DNA of 64,000 nt from Bacillus sp. CHD6a (GTDB lineage: Bacteria > Bacillota > Bacilli > Bacillales > Bacillaceae_I), in assembly GCF_001293645.1 (NCBI RefSeq), contig NZ_LBMD01000002.1, positions 62,001-126,000 on the forward strand, written 5' to 3'. The notes below the pieces were generated by a model. It did no database searches and was not told where the DNA came from. It saw only the letters and a list, made by a program, of their open reading frames with translations. A program made the translations under genes and the position numbers. Shown here one piece after another: positions 51,835 to 60,825 of the stretch; the first letter of the stretch is position 1, and each line of letters opens with the position of its first letter.

Positions 51835-52392
51835 CTATTCATTCTTAAACGCTGTCAACTTGCTTCCTGCGGACTTTCGCTCACGTTTTGGTGGCACTTC
51901 TTCAAAGTATCCCATATGCAAGAATCCAACAATTTTTTCACCAGGCTGTACACCTAGAATTTTATGGACTTTAGGATCGTATATATGAGGATTGGTTTTC
52001 CAGACAACGCCAAGCTTTTTCTCCCAGGCAAGCAGCTGGAAGTTTTGAATAAGCGAGCTGACCGCCCCGAAGTTCTCCTCCCATTGCTTTTGTCTCGGGT
52101 CTTCTTCCATCACCACAATTAAGATGGCAGCAGGTTGACTGAAATAACTCCTCCTGTTTTCCTGCATCTCGGGTGGGAATGTTTTTACAAGCTTTTCTAC
52201 AAATCCTTGCTTTTCACTTGAAGACACAAAAATAAACCTCCAAGGTTCCCGAAGTCCATGGTTAGGTGCCCAGACAGCGTCGTCCAGTAACTCTAGTACC
52301 GTTTCCTGAGTAACTTCTTTTTCTGTATATCCAGCTTTTATAGAACGTCGCTCGCGAATGATTTGAGCTAAAGTTGATTTGTTTGTTTCCAT
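51835..52392 (-). CDS. Nitroreductase family protein
   Basis: 185 residues. LAQIIRERRSIKAGY is the FMN-binding RRSxR-type opening, LLDDAVWAPNHGLREPWRF the second FMN loop, and FLHMGYFEEVPPKRERK the C-terminal block. ATG 52392 is chosen, with GAGGGG upstream; ATG 52401 directly abuts that site. A good Fur box lies upstream, so it may act in ferric-siderophore reduction or in iron-starvation redox metabolism. Confidence 0.87.
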   Translation of the reverse strand: METNKSTLAQIIRERRSIKAGYTEKEVTQETVLELLDDAVWAPNHGLREPWRFIFVSSSEKQGFVEKLVKTFPPEMQENRRSYFSQPAAILIVVMEEDPRQKQWEENFGAVSSLIQNFQLLAWEKKLGVVWKTNPHIYDPKVHKILGVQPGEKIVGFLHMGYFEEVPPKRERKSAGSKLTAFKNE

Positions 52393-52427
52393 GAGATTCA
52401 TCCCCTCTTGAAGTTAATATATGAGTG

Positions 52428-52442
52428 TGATTATCATTCTCA
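52428..52442. promoter_or_regulatory. Fur box
   Basis: TGATTATCATTCTCA matches the 7-1-7 consensus TGATAATNATTATCA at 13 of 15 positions counting the free N. It lies about 36 bases before the nitroreductase start. Confidence 0.72.
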
Positions 52443-52595
52443 ATTATAGTATAGTCTATATCTTCTATTAATTCTATAACTATGTCGTGGGGAGAAAAGG
52501 TGTGTAGGCAAAAAATATGATCCCTTGCTTCTAAATAACAAGTAAATAACACTTTAACGTTGGAAGAGGTCGCGGTTCCCTCTACCCATCCCACC

Positions 52596-52637
52596 TTGTA
52601 ACATTCTTTTAACTCTCCTGTAACAGATAATTCAAAC
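52596..52637 (+). promoter_or_regulatory. Pho-box repeats (PhoP binding)
   Basis: TGTAACA, TTTTAAC, TGTAACA and TCAAACC form direct repeats; AAC falls at 52600, 52611 and 52622 (11-base steps) and again at 52635. PhoP of Bacillus binds repeats of TT(A/C/T)ACA with this spacing. It lies 60-100 bases before phoD, so phosphate starvation should induce the operon. Confidence 0.78.
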
Positions 52638-52696
52638 CAGGTTTACTTTTACCCTTTAGTCTAGTTACGAATCCAACTTAGAAGGAGGAAACAGCA

Positions 52697-54589
52697 TTGA
52701 AGAATGGCAGAAGGGAATTTGAAGCATACGATTCGTCTAAGAGAACTTTTTTGAAGTATTTTTTAGCAGGTTCAGCAGTGGTGGCAATGGAAACGACAGG
52801 GATTAGCAAATTGACTTCCTTTGTCTCCAATAAGGCGCTAGCAGCAGAAGGTGTGACGCCCTATAAAGGACTGCAACCTGTAGGGGAAGGCTTTCCTCAA
52901 TCCGTTGCTTCAGGTGACCCAACATCTAGTGGAATGATGTTGTGGACAAGAGTGGAACCTTCCATAGAAGAGGGGCTTTCAACAGAAGAAATCACCAGCA
53001 ATATCATCTACTATTTAGAAAATACAACTGCCAACAATGATGAGTCTCTGGCAGAGGCAATTGAACAAGGGAAATTTGTCATGTTTGAGGTAAGTACAAC
53101 AAAGGATTTTTCTAGTGTAGCCCTCAAAGGTTTCTCTCCTATTTGGAAGGATCACGATAATGTGGTTCGTATCGATTTGGATGGGCAACTAAAACCAAAT
53201 CAAACATACTACTACCGTTTTATTACGAAAAAAGGCTATGTAAGTAAAACAGGCGCATGTAAGACACTTCCTGTAGATAATAGCCAGGTTGCTTCTGCCA
53301 AGATTGGCTATGTTTCTTGTCAGGATTACACAAATGGATATTTTAATGCACTTGGTCATATGGCAGAAGAGGAAATGTTATTCTTTTTGCATCTAGGAGA
53401 TTACATCTATGAATCTGTTGGAGATGCTGCCTACCAAGGGAATTTGAAAGATAGACGAATTAAGCTTCCAAGTGGACAAGCGAAAGCTTTTACCAAAGAG
53501 GACTATCGTAAGCTTTATCAGACGTATCGTGGAGATAAAGACTTACAGAAGTTGCATGAGCGTCATGGCATGGTGGCTACTTGGGATGATCATGAGTTTG
53601 CCAATGACACGTTTTATCCTGCGGTAGCACCGGACGATAATCCCGAGTCTGACCCAGCAAGAAGACTTATTGCCAATCAAGTCTGGTTTGAATACATGCC
53701 GGCACGTGTTCCTTATGACGGAACGAAGTCTTTTGAAGAATCCATTAAAATTTATCGCACCGTTACAATTGGTAACCTTGCAACGATTCTTTTAACAGAT
53801 GAGCGACTTTATCGAGATGCACACCCGTGTGGGCAAGGGACATTAGATCGCTACATTTCAGGTGGATGTGAAGGCATTAATAATTCTGACCGTTCTATGC
53901 TCGGAAGCACCCAGCGCGAATGGTTCTTGAATGAATTAAAAAATGCAGGCGGAATCTGGAAAATTTGGGGCAATGAAGTGCAGATTACCCAGTTAAAATT
54001 ACTAAATCGCTACATGAATTTAGATGCTTGGGATGGGTTTGCTTATGAAAGAGATGTTATTGCACAAACGGTCATGAACAATAAAATTGATAATTTTATA
54101 GCGCTCACAGGAGACTTCCATACTTTTGAAGCCTCTTACCTTCAATATAAATATGACAAAACAAGCGAAAAATACGGCGTAGAGTTAATGGTAGGTTCTG
54201 TAACGTCAAGTAACTTAAGAGAAACGCTCCGCAATGCATTAAACCAAGCACCGGATACGTCGGGACCAATTCCAATCGATGCTGCTTCAGAACTTATCGA
54301 CATCGTGAAAGGTCGATTAAGCAAAGGAGCAACGATGACGGCTGAACTTTTATTTAAAGAAATTCAACAAATCGTTAAAGCAGAGAATCCGTGGATTGAG
54401 CTGTTTGACAGTACAACACACGGGTATGCACTGCTGGAATTGACTAACACCAAAGCTACGTGGACTGCTTATTCTGTGGACAACATTGAAACACCTAATG
54501 CTTCCAAATCATTGTTATGGCAATGTGAAGTACCAAACGGGGAAGCGAAAATTAATGTGACACAAGGACAAGGTTTAATCAAAAACTAA
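52697..54589 (+). CDS. phoD: Alkaline phosphatase D (phosphodiesterase PhoD)
   Basis: 630 residues. Releases phosphate from phosphodiesters and wall teichoic acid at the cell surface, with Fe and Ca. The N-terminus has a Tat-type signal with KR in place of [12 protein letters not shown], then a hydrophobic segment [11 protein letters not shown]. Catalytic blocks: [47 protein letters not shown] and [16 protein letters not shown] start with AAGGAGGAAAC upstream. Followed by tatAd and tatCd in the same order as in B. subtilis. Confidence 0.93.
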   Translation: MKNGRREFEAYDSSKRTFLKYFLAGSAVVAMETTGISKLTSFVSNKALAAEGVTPYKGLQPVGEGFPQSVASGDPTSSGMMLWTRVEPSIEEGLSTEEITSNIIYYLENTTANNDESLAEAIEQGKFVMFEVSTTKDFSSVALKGFSPIWKDHDNVVRIDLDGQLKPNQTYYYRFITKKGYVSKTGACKTLPVDNSQVASAKIGYVSCQDYTNGYFNALGHMAEEEMLFFLHLGDYIYESVGDAAYQGNLKDRRIKLPSGQAKAFTKEDYRKLYQTYRGDKDLQKLHERHGMVATWDDHEFANDTFYPAVAPDDNPESDPARRLIANQVWFEYMPARVPYDGTKSFEESIKIYRTVTIGNLATILLTDERLYRDAHPCGQGTLDRYISGGCEGINNSDRSMLGSTQREWFLNELKNAGGIWKIWGNEVQITQLKLLNRYMNLDAWDGFAYERDVIAQTVMNNKIDNFIALTGDFHTFEASYLQYKYDKTSEKYGVELMVGSVTSSNLRETLRNALNQAPDTSGPIPIDAASELIDIVKGRLSKGATMTAELLFKEIQQIVKAENPWIELFDSTTHGYALLELTNTKATWTAYSVDNIETPNASKSLLWQCEVPNGEAKINVTQGQGLIKN

Positions 54590-54605
54590 TAAGGAGGACG
54601 ATCAC

Positions 54606-54806
54606 ATGCTACAAAATATTGGTATTCCTGGACTAATTATTATTCTTGTTATTACCTTGCTTATTTTCGGACCGACCAAGCTCCCTGAAATCGGGCGCTC
54701 ATTCGGCGTCACCCTTCGTGAATTTAAAAAAGGAACAAAAGATTTAATGAAAGATGACAACGAATCAGTAGACGCAGACAAAAAGGTAGAAGAGAAGGCG
54801 TTGTAA
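54606..54806 (+). CDS. tatAd: Twin-arginine translocase subunit TatA (TatAd)
   Basis: 66 residues. One N-terminal helix ([20 protein letters not shown]), the [14 protein letters not shown] hinge and an amphipathic helix [14 protein letters not shown]. It forms the translocation assembly with TatC. The ribosome binding site is AAGGAGG. A terminator hairpin lies between it and tatCd. Confidence 0.93.
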   Translation: MLQNIGIPGLIIILVITLLIFGPTKLPEIGRSFGVTLREFKKGTKDLMKDDNESVDADKKVEEKAL

Positions 54807-54816
54807 ATAAATGAGT

Positions 54817-54852
54817 GGGCTATCTCTTTCTGTGGATAGCCCTTCTTTTTTT
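54817..54852 (+). terminator. Internal terminator between tatAd and tatCd
   Basis: GGGCTATC and GATAGCCC pair perfectly around a 10-base loop, followed by TTCTTTTTTT. It lies inside the operon, so some transcripts would stop after tatAd. Confidence 0.85.
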
Positions 54853-54876
54853 AACATACAAAAAGGAGGATGTTTT

Positions 54877-55611
54877 GTGGAACAGACTTTTTTTCTCACA
54901 CATATGGCAGAATTAAGAAAAAGGTTGCTTATGATCCTTTTTATATACGTTTCTATCTTTCTAGTCAGCTTCTTCCAAGTGGGAAGAATTTACAAATGGA
55001 TCATGAAGGGGGCGGAAGTAGAATTAACGGTGCTCGGTCCATCCGAAATAATCTGGGTTTACTTTATGCTTGCCAGTATTTGCGCATTGGCAGCGGTCAT
55101 CCCTTTTGCGGCATATCAGTTATGGGTTTTCATCAAGCCGGCTCTTAAGCCTGACGAACGAAAGTCAACTGCCCTCTTTATACCTGTTTTATTTCTCTTG
55201 TTTGTGGCAGGCTTAACTTTTGGCTATTTTGTTGTGTTCCCAAAGGTATTCGGTTTCGTAGTTGCTCTATCAGAAGGTATGTTCCAAACTATGTTCACCG
55301 CGGAAAAATATTTTCGCTTTTTGTTCCAGATTACCATTCCCTTAGGTCTGATATTTGAAATGCCGGCTATTGTCTGGTTTTTAACAAAGCTTGGTATCTT
55401 GACCCCAATGATGATGACAAAATATCGTAAGTACGTGTACCTGGCAATGGTAATTATCTCCGCCATGATAACACCACCAGACTTACTATCCCAAGTGTTT
55501 GTTCTTATTCCTTTAGTACTTTTATACGAATCTAGTATTTTGTTATGTGGATGGGTATATGATTCGAAGGGACAGGTACATCGACCCGAAAAAACAACAA
55601 CCATCAGTTAG
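54877..55611 (+). CDS. tatCd: Twin-arginine translocase subunit TatC (TatCd)
   Basis: 244 residues from GTG 54877 (AAAGGAGGATG upstream); the open frame upstream of it is not used because it runs through the terminator. Opening LTHMAELRKRLLMILFIYVS (the HLxELRxRL motif) and six membrane segments. The C-terminal tail (DSKGQVHRPEKTTTIS) is encoded by a GGGACAGG-family repeat (55569-55588). TatC recognises the signal peptide of PhoD. Confidence 0.92.
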   Translation: MEQTFFLTHMAELRKRLLMILFIYVSIFLVSFFQVGRIYKWIMKGAEVELTVLGPSEIIWVYFMLASICALAAVIPFAAYQLWVFIKPALKPDERKSTALFIPVLFLLFVAGLTFGYFVVFPKVFGFVVALSEGMFQTMFTAEKYFRFLFQITIPLGLIFEMPAIVWFLTKLGILTPMMMTKYRKYVYLAMVIISAMITPPDLLSQVFVLIPLVLLYESSILLCGWVYDSKGQVHRPEKTTTIS

Positions 55612-55621
55612 AATGCTGTGG

Positions 55622-55671
55622 GACGATTCGTTTACTTCTTTGACAAGGAAGCAAAAGGATCGTCTTTTTTT
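55622..55671 (+). terminator. Rho-independent terminator
   Basis: GACGAT and ATCGTC close a stem with an inner CTTC/GGAAG hairpin; seven T follow. Ends the phoD-tatAd-tatCd operon. Confidence 0.8.
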
Positions 55672-55737
55672 ATGGAAATTGAAACAAATTTCCATCCTGT
55701 TCGTAATAATATATACCAGAAGAAAGGGGACTCATTC

Positions 55738-56274
55738 ATGTCAAAAAACATCTACATAATCAGGCATTGTGAAGCCAAAGGGCAACCACCGGAATCACCC
55801 CTTACAGAAAAGGGAATGAAACAAGCGCAAGAATTAGCGAAGTACTTCTCCAACTTACAAATAGATCGCATCATCACAAGCCCCTTTTTACGCGCTATCC
55901 AAACGATAGAACCGCTTGCTAAAAAAAGTGAGATAAACATAGAAATAGATGAACGCTTAGCAGAACGTACACTTAGTTCCGGCGATTTACCAGACTGGCT
56001 TGAAAAGTTGGAAGAAACCTATGAAGATTTAGAACTGAAATTCGAAGGCGGCGAATCAAGTAGAGAGGCGATGGAAAGGATTGTCCAAGTGGTAGAAGAA
56101 GCTCATGAATCTGACGGGGAAACCATCATTATTGTGACACACGGAAATATCATGTCCTTGCTGATTAGGTATTACCAACCTAGTTTTGGATTTGAAGACT
56201 GGATGAATCTTGGGAACCCCGATGTGTATAGGCTGAGTTGGGTTGAGGGGCAAGGCATGGTGGCTCGAGTATAG
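55738..56274 (+). CDS. Histidine phosphatase family protein
   Basis: 178 residues from ATG 55738 (AAAGGGGACTC upstream). The catalytic motif is IRHCEAKG (RHG form with Cys), followed by the TSPFLRAIQTIEPLA arginine region, GGESSREAMERI and VTHGNIMSLLI. Members of this family are phosphoglycerate-mutase-like phosphatases acting on sugar phosphates or phosphohistidine. A separate unit downstream of the Tat terminator. Confidence 0.86.
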   Translation: MSKNIYIIRHCEAKGQPPESPLTEKGMKQAQELAKYFSNLQIDRIITSPFLRAIQTIEPLAKKSEINIEIDERLAERTLSSGDLPDWLEKLEETYEDLELKFEGGESSREAMERIVQVVEEAHESDGETIIIVTHGNIMSLLIRYYQPSFGFEDWMNLGNPDVYRLSWVEGQGMVARV

Positions 56275-56381
56275 TGTCAGAGATGTTTCTCTGTAGAAAG
56301 GGTGATGAAAATTAATAAATCTGTTGAAATAACGTTAATCCATATATTGTAAGGTGGATTGGCGGTGGAGTGGCCACCACC

Positions 56382-56624
56382 TCACCCCCGCTCTAACACC
56401 TTCACAAGCATCCCATGAACCACTTCATGATCCCGCGAATCATGCAGGCGATAGCCTTCTCCAGGCAGCGTGTACCATTCTTCGGCACCTACATAAGTAA
56501 TGGCAAGCGAAAGAACTCCATCTTCATCACACGACGTTCGTAGTTCAAGTTCACCACTGATGACACCAACCTCGGCAGTCATGACGCCGTGTGATGCAGT
56601 AAAAATAGAAGATAGTTTTTCCAT
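56382..56624 (-). CDS. Conserved small protein of unknown function
   Basis: 80 residues: LSSIFTASHGVMTAEVGVIS, then ELELRTSCDEDGVLSLAITY and GAEEWYTLPGEGYRL. The start has AGAGGAGATC upstream. No signal peptide and no recognised family. The region 56275-56381 before it contains a palindrome near 56365 without a T run. Confidence 0.65.
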   Translation of the reverse strand: MEKLSSIFTASHGVMTAEVGVISGELELRTSCDEDGVLSLAITYVGAEEWYTLPGEGYRLHDSRDHEVVHGMLVKVLERG

Positions 56625-56643
56625 AGGTAGATCTCCTCTCTTA

Positions 56644-56680
56644 AAAACGAGGCTGCAAAGTACTTAACCTGCAGCCTCCA
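56644..56680 (-). terminator. Rho-independent terminator (minus strand)
   Basis: GAGGCTGCA and TGCAGCCTC pair around a 12-base loop; on the minus strand GTTTTT follows. Ends the HNH nuclease gene. Confidence 0.88.
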
Positions 56681-56688
56681 TCAATTTT

Positions 56689-57321
56689 TTAGTAAGAACA
56701 GCTGTTAAGCATTGTTTGTAATGCTGATTTTTCTGATGACTGAAGACTCAAGTCCCAGCGGTATTTCGTATTAATCCACCATTTAGCATATGCGCAGCGG
56801 GCTCCGGTACGAGGTGGTTGCCATGTAGATGGATCCTGGTCCCCTTTGGAACGATTAACGCTTGCTGTTACGGCAATTAGCTGTGGTCCGTTAAGGTCAT
56901 TGGCAAAAGCGCGTCGCTGATCGGTTGTCCAGCTATTAGCACCGGAACGCCAAGCTTCGGCCAACGGGACAACATGATCGATATCAATGTCAGACGGGGA
57001 GTATACAACAACGCCATCAAAATAACTATACCATTTACCAGAAGAGACAGGACAATTACCGCTGTAATAGTCGGCATCGCGTTGAAGGACGATTTGGCGA
57101 GTGTCGCAACCATTGCCTTGGCTGCTCCAATGCGGGAAATGATCTCGTGAATAACCTGACATAGATCCTTCCGATTTTACAGTCAACGAGTTTAATTGCG
57201 TTTGAGCTTCAGACTTGGACGGTGTTCCAGGGGGAAGTGCCGAGACAGATTGCGGGTCAAGCTGTAAAGCTGAGAACGACAGAATAAAGGCAAAAACAAC
57301 CAACATGGACTTCTTCAGCAT
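56689..57321 (-). CDS. Secreted HNH family endonuclease (DUF1524-type)
   Basis: 210 residues. Signal peptide SMLVVFAFILSFSALQLDP with a possible cleavage near SVSALP. The nuclease core is DIDIDHVVPLAEAWRSGANS (the DHVVPL metal-binding part), with RRAFANDLNGPQLIAVTASV and NRSKGDQDPSTWQPP. Four cysteines at C72, C89 and near the C-terminus may form disulfides. Degrades extracellular DNA, probably for nutrition or competition. Own terminator. Confidence 0.88.
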   Translation of the reverse strand: MLKKSMLVVFAFILSFSALQLDPQSVSALPPGTPSKSEAQTQLNSLTVKSEGSMSGYSRDHFPHWSSQGNGCDTRQIVLQRDADYYSGNCPVSSGKWYSYFDGVVVYSPSDIDIDHVVPLAEAWRSGANSWTTDQRRAFANDLNGPQLIAVTASVNRSKGDQDPSTWQPPRTGARCAYAKWWINTKYRWDLSLQSSEKSALQTMLNSCSY

Positions 57322-57503
57322 AGAAATGCCTCCTACTATAAAATTTTTATATTAAATTCTCATGGTTGGACGAGAATCTAATAGATTATGTATCTACCAG
57401 AAATAATAATATAAAAAAGTGTCCTAATAAGTTAAAATATTGTAAATGTTAAGAAAAGGTACTCTTTTCCTGCTCCCTATGAACCATGAAGGGAGGAGAA
57501 GCG

Positions 57504-57660
57504 CCGAGGGGACAGGTCCGTTGACCCGGAAGAATAGGTTTCTATTTTTTAGCGGGGCGCGCTGCTCTACCCCCCATTTCCAGATACCGCTGCGAAATCC
57601 CACAGATTTGTTAAGAAATTAAGTGTCGGATGGGTAGCTGACCCTGTCCTGACAACCCCT
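57504..57660. repeat. Two GGGACAGG-family sites flanking a GC-rich stretch
   Basis: GGGGACAGGTCCGTTGACCC (57504-57524) and CTGACCCTGTCCTGAC (57640-57656) lie in opposite orientation 115 bases apart, with a GC-rich segment between them (GCGGGGCGCGCTGCTC). The rest of the gap 57322-57672 contains the HNH promoter region. No gene seen. Confidence 0.6.
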
Positions 57661-57672
57661 AGGAGGAGACCG

Positions 57673-58209
57673 ATGCTGAAACGACGACACGGAGACCGCT
57701 CTGATTGGAAGCGAATTTTAAAACGGAAGTACACACAGAAATTTTTGGATACAGATGGCTTCAGAGGGTATGTTACCTTACTTCATATACATAAAGTTAT
57801 TGCTCCTTTAACTGTTAACTATGAAAAAAAGAGCATCTGCATTGTGGATGATGGCTATATGTGGCTTCAGCACTTTCCATGCAATGAACATTACTCTTTA
57901 ACCACTATGTTTGATGCGAATGGGGAAATCGTACAATGGTATATCGATATTACGAATGAGAACGGAGTAGAAAACAACCTTCCTTACACGGATGACCTGT
58001 TTTTAGACATTATTCTTCTTTCATCAGGAGAAGTAATTCAAAAAGATGCAGATGAGCTGGAAGAAGCATACACCAACGGTACAATAAATCAGGTCCAATA
58101 CCAACTGGCATGGACAGAAGCAAACAAGATTAATCAACAAATTGAAAACAATGAATTTCAGTTAATGGAACTGGCAAAATCCCACTTGAAGATTTTATTG
58201 GAGGAATAG
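57673..58209 (+). CDS. DUF402 domain protein
   Basis: 178 residues. The core ICIVDDGYMWLQHFPCNEHY followed by MFDANGEIVQWYIDITNENG with a conserved DLFLDIILL is characteristic of DUF402, a fold found in nucleotide phosphatases (Ntdp/FAU-1-like). The ribosome binding site is TAGGAGGAG. It is the first of a run of genes that overlap or nearly touch. Confidence 0.85.
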   Translation: MLKRRHGDRSDWKRILKRKYTQKFLDTDGFRGYVTLLHIHKVIAPLTVNYEKKSICIVDDGYMWLQHFPCNEHYSLTTMFDANGEIVQWYIDITNENGVENNLPYTDDLFLDIILLSSGEVIQKDADELEEAYTNGTINQVQYQLAWTEANKINQQIENNEFQLMELAKSHLKILLEE

Positions 58210-58743
58210 ATGGATATAGCTATCAGGCAAGAAAGGCAAGAAGATTATTTGAATACAGAACATGTAGTGAAACGTGCTTTTGAACAGGCAGAATATAGCG
58301 ATCAAAAGGAACACTTCCTTGTTCAGCGACTTAGAAAATCGGAAGCGTTTATACCAGAACTTTCTTTGGTTGCAGTAGATGAAAACAAGGAGATAGTCGG
58401 CCATATCCTGTTGACTAGGATAAAAATAGTAGATCAGAATGAAGAGAATGCATCTCTTGCTCTAGCTCCTGTTTCAGTTGCCACAGCGTATCAAAGGAAG
58501 GGTGTTGGGAGTACCCTCATTCGTGAAGCTATTCAAAAAGCAAGTGAACTTGGGTATACCTCCATCATTGTCCTGGGACATAAAGATTACTATCCTAAAT
58601 TCGGCTTCAAACGTGCTGATCTATGGGACATTTCTGCACCTTTCCCTGTGGCATCAGACTCTTTCATGGCACTTGAGTTAGAAGAAGGTGCCCTTCAACA
58701 TGTAAAAGGAATGGTTGTTTATCCAAAGGAATTCATGGAGTGA
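58210..58743 (+). CDS. GNAT N-acetyltransferase (YhbS-like)
   Basis: 177 residues. SLALAPVSVATAYQRKGVGS and LGHKDYYPKFGFKRADLWDI define the YhbS branch. It starts directly after the DUF402 stop. It may acetylate an amine on a small molecule. Confidence 0.88.
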   Translation: MDIAIRQERQEDYLNTEHVVKRAFEQAEYSDQKEHFLVQRLRKSEAFIPELSLVAVDENKEIVGHILLTRIKIVDQNEENASLALAPVSVATAYQRKGVGSTLIREAIQKASELGYTSIIVLGHKDYYPKFGFKRADLWDISAPFPVASDSFMALELEEGALQHVKGMVVYPKEFME

Positions 58744-58770
58744 AAAATTTTGTCAATAGAGGTGTAAACC

Positions 58771-59598
58771 GTGCTAACTAACGAACAACTACAAGAAATC
58801 AAAGAACTCCAATCCGTTTGTGAAAAAGAAGGCGGGTTCGAGCTGAAACTAAATGAAGATATGCTGGAAACCCGCGACAAAAACAGCACAGAAGACTTCT
58901 TTCATTATGAAGATGGGCACCTTATCGGCTTTCTTGGCTGTTACGGATTTGGGAATAAAATAGAGATGACTGGTATGATTCATCCTGATTATCGAAGAAA
59001 AGGGATTTTCACAAAATTATTTACGGAAGCAATGACTGAGGTGAAAAAACGAGAGATCTCGACCGTCTTGCTAAATGCGCCTAGCTCCTCAAAAAGTGCA
59101 AAAGAGTTTCTAAAAAGTATTCCTTGTACATTCGAAGTGGCGGAGTACCAAATGAAATGGGAAACAGGGGAATTGATAGATGATCCAGCTGTAAACATTA
59201 GACCATCTGCTTCCCAAGATGATTTTGATGCGGAAATTAAACTGGAAGTGTCCTGCTTTGGTTTTACAGAACAAGAAGCGCTGAGCTTTAATCAACGAAT
59301 GAAAGAACTCAATAGCGAGGACATGTTCATCATTGAAGCGGAAGGTCGAACTGCAGGGAAAATCCGTGTATCCGAAACAAACGGGGAAGCGTGGATCTAT
59401 GGTTTTGCTGTATCTCCAGAGCTACAAGGTAAAGGAATTGGACGGAAAGCTTTATCTAAAGTGGTGAAAATGAAGACAGAAAAAGGGCTGCCTGTCTTTT
59501 TGGAAGTAGAAGCGAGGAATGCACATGCTCTGAAACTCTATGAATCTTGTGGATTTAGGAGTTATCATTCGCAGGATTACTATAAGTATGGGAGTTAG
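58771..59598 (+). CDS. Tandem-GNAT acetyltransferase
   Basis: 275 residues with two GNAT-like halves. The first half has MIHPDYRRKGIFTKLFTEAM; the second half has FAVSPELQGKGIGRKALSKV and NAHALKLYESCGFRSYHSQD. GTG start with AGAGGTG upstream. The second half is the better-conserved catalytic one. The 3' end overlaps the following gene by 11 bases. Confidence 0.85.
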   Translation: MLTNEQLQEIKELQSVCEKEGGFELKLNEDMLETRDKNSTEDFFHYEDGHLIGFLGCYGFGNKIEMTGMIHPDYRRKGIFTKLFTEAMTEVKKREISTVLLNAPSSSKSAKEFLKSIPCTFEVAEYQMKWETGELIDDPAVNIRPSASQDDFDAEIKLEVSCFGFTEQEALSFNQRMKELNSEDMFIIEAEGRTAGKIRVSETNGEAWIYGFAVSPELQGKGIGRKALSKVVKMKTEKGLPVFLEVEARNAHALKLYESCGFRSYHSQDYYKYGS

Positions 59599-60010
59599 AA
59601 CAGGCTTTAGGAAAGAATTAAGGGTATTCGAGGTTCATAAATGGGGAGAATATATCCGCAAATCTTGGGAAAATAGTTTCGCCGGCCATTTGTCTAAAGA
59701 AGAAAAGAATGCTATTTACCTAGAAAGTTTCTTATGGCATTTATGCAGTTGGAAAGCGGTACCGTGCTCTACTAAAGAGGAAGCTGTTAGGCTTTTTCAT
59801 GCAAAACAAAAGGATAAGTGTTTGATTTTTTATCAGTACGTGGATACAGTTTATTTAGTAGAAAGCGGGCGTGGTTTAGATGTCAAGGATCTACCTTATG
59901 ATCCATTTCATATGTTCTATGGTGATATATATGTCATGGATTGGGACAAAAAGTGGACATTCATCATGACGCACGAAGGAGAGTGCGGTCCATATTTTAT
60001 TGATTCTTAA
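59588..60010 (+). CDS. DUF4275 family protein
   Basis: 140 residues from ATG 59588, overlapping the GNAT stop. Signature: YLESFLWHLCSWKAVPCSTK, VDTVYLVESGRGLDVKDLPY and WTFIMTHEGECGPYFID. No good ribosome binding site, so it is probably translated by coupling. Function unknown. Confidence 0.75.
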   Translation: MGVRTGFRKELRVFEVHKWGEYIRKSWENSFAGHLSKEEKNAIYLESFLWHLCSWKAVPCSTKEEAVRLFHAKQKDKCLIFYQYVDTVYLVESGRGLDVKDLPYDPFHMFYGDIYVMDWDKKWTFIMTHEGECGPYFIDS

Positions 60011-60040
60011 TCATTGCTTCAAGGCACGAGGAGGATACAT

Positions 60041-60424
60041 ATGATAAAACGACTCACGATCATAAGTCTTATAGCATGCACATGCATCCTAGGAACGTAC
60101 GCATACAGCAGCAAATTTTATTTACCGAACCTGCCAATAGAATCTGTAAGTAAAAAGGAAGTTGTGCAATCTATCAATAAAGCTTCAGATCCCGTCGTAA
60201 AAATTGCAAACGAGGATGAGCATGATTGGTTTATAACACGAGCAGATCAAGGAGAATACAGGGAAACCCTTAAAGAAATGATAGGTGACCAAGGATGGGA
60301 GTTTGTGACCCAAGACGGCAGTGGGTACTTTTTTGAAAAAGGTGACGAGAAGCTGATTGTTACCACCAAAATGTGGACAGGGAAATATGTGATGGTGAAG
60401 GTGCCTCAAGATTGGGAAGAGTGA
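60041..60424 (+). CDS. Membrane-anchored or exported small protein
   Basis: 127 residues from ATG 60041 (GAGGAGG upstream). N-terminal hydrophobic segment LTIISLIACTCILGTYAYS could be a signal anchor; the LIAC near its middle is a poor lipobox. The mature region ends in EKLIVTTKMWTGKYVMVKVP. No known domain. It may start a set of small genes with the next one. Confidence 0.7.
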   Translation: MIKRLTIISLIACTCILGTYAYSSKFYLPNLPIESVSKKEVVQSINKASDPVVKIANEDEHDWFITRADQGEYRETLKEMIGDQGWEFVTQDGSGYFFEKGDEKLIVTTKMWTGKYVMVKVPQDWEE

Positions 60425-60448
60425 TGGAGGTCAAGGTAGGTGTAATTA

Positions 60449-60736
60449 ATGGATAACCTCGATGGATTTGCCGATATTCCAGTTGGGAAAATCATTAGCT
60501 ATGAGCATTTTATTTATTATTTAGAGCAAGGAAGGGAAATCGAGTTTACATATAAGGATCAGCTGTATTTCATCGATAATGCTAGAAAAGGAAGAGCATT
60601 GTGGCGGGGACACACCCAGTTATCTGAATATAGTACAGGAGGCAATCACGCTTTATTAGAATCTACTAAAATAAATGGTGACAGTTTGGCTGCCCTAACA
60701 AAAAATAAGAAGTTGATAATCTCTACAATTTTCTAA
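60449..60736 (+). CDS. Hypothetical protein, 95 residues
   Basis: MDNLDGFADIPVGKIISYEH and FTYKDQLYFIDNARKGRALW; mixed charged, no membrane segment. GTAGGTG lies upstream. No family recognised. A short GGGACAGG-family fragment (GTGCCTGTCTCC, 60787) follows in the gap. Confidence 0.65.
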   Translation: MDNLDGFADIPVGKIISYEHFIYYLEQGREIEFTYKDQLYFIDNARKGRALWRGHTQLSEYSTGGNHALLESTKINGDSLAALTKNKKLIISTIF

Positions 60737-60825
60737 GGATATTGGTAGGAGAACGCATAAAAAATAGTCTTATTAATGAGCGATTGTGCCTGTCTCCTTA
60801 ACCTAAAAAAGAAAGGAGACCAATA

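Noticed and set aside
52262-52594. 110-residue minus-strand frame upstream of the nitroreductase
   Set aside because: It overlaps the nitroreductase N-terminus in another frame, runs over the Fur box, and has no known similarity.
56877-57113. 78-residue minus-strand frame inside the HNH gene
   Set aside because: Same strand as the nuclease but in another frame; the nuclease has clear family motifs and a signal peptide.
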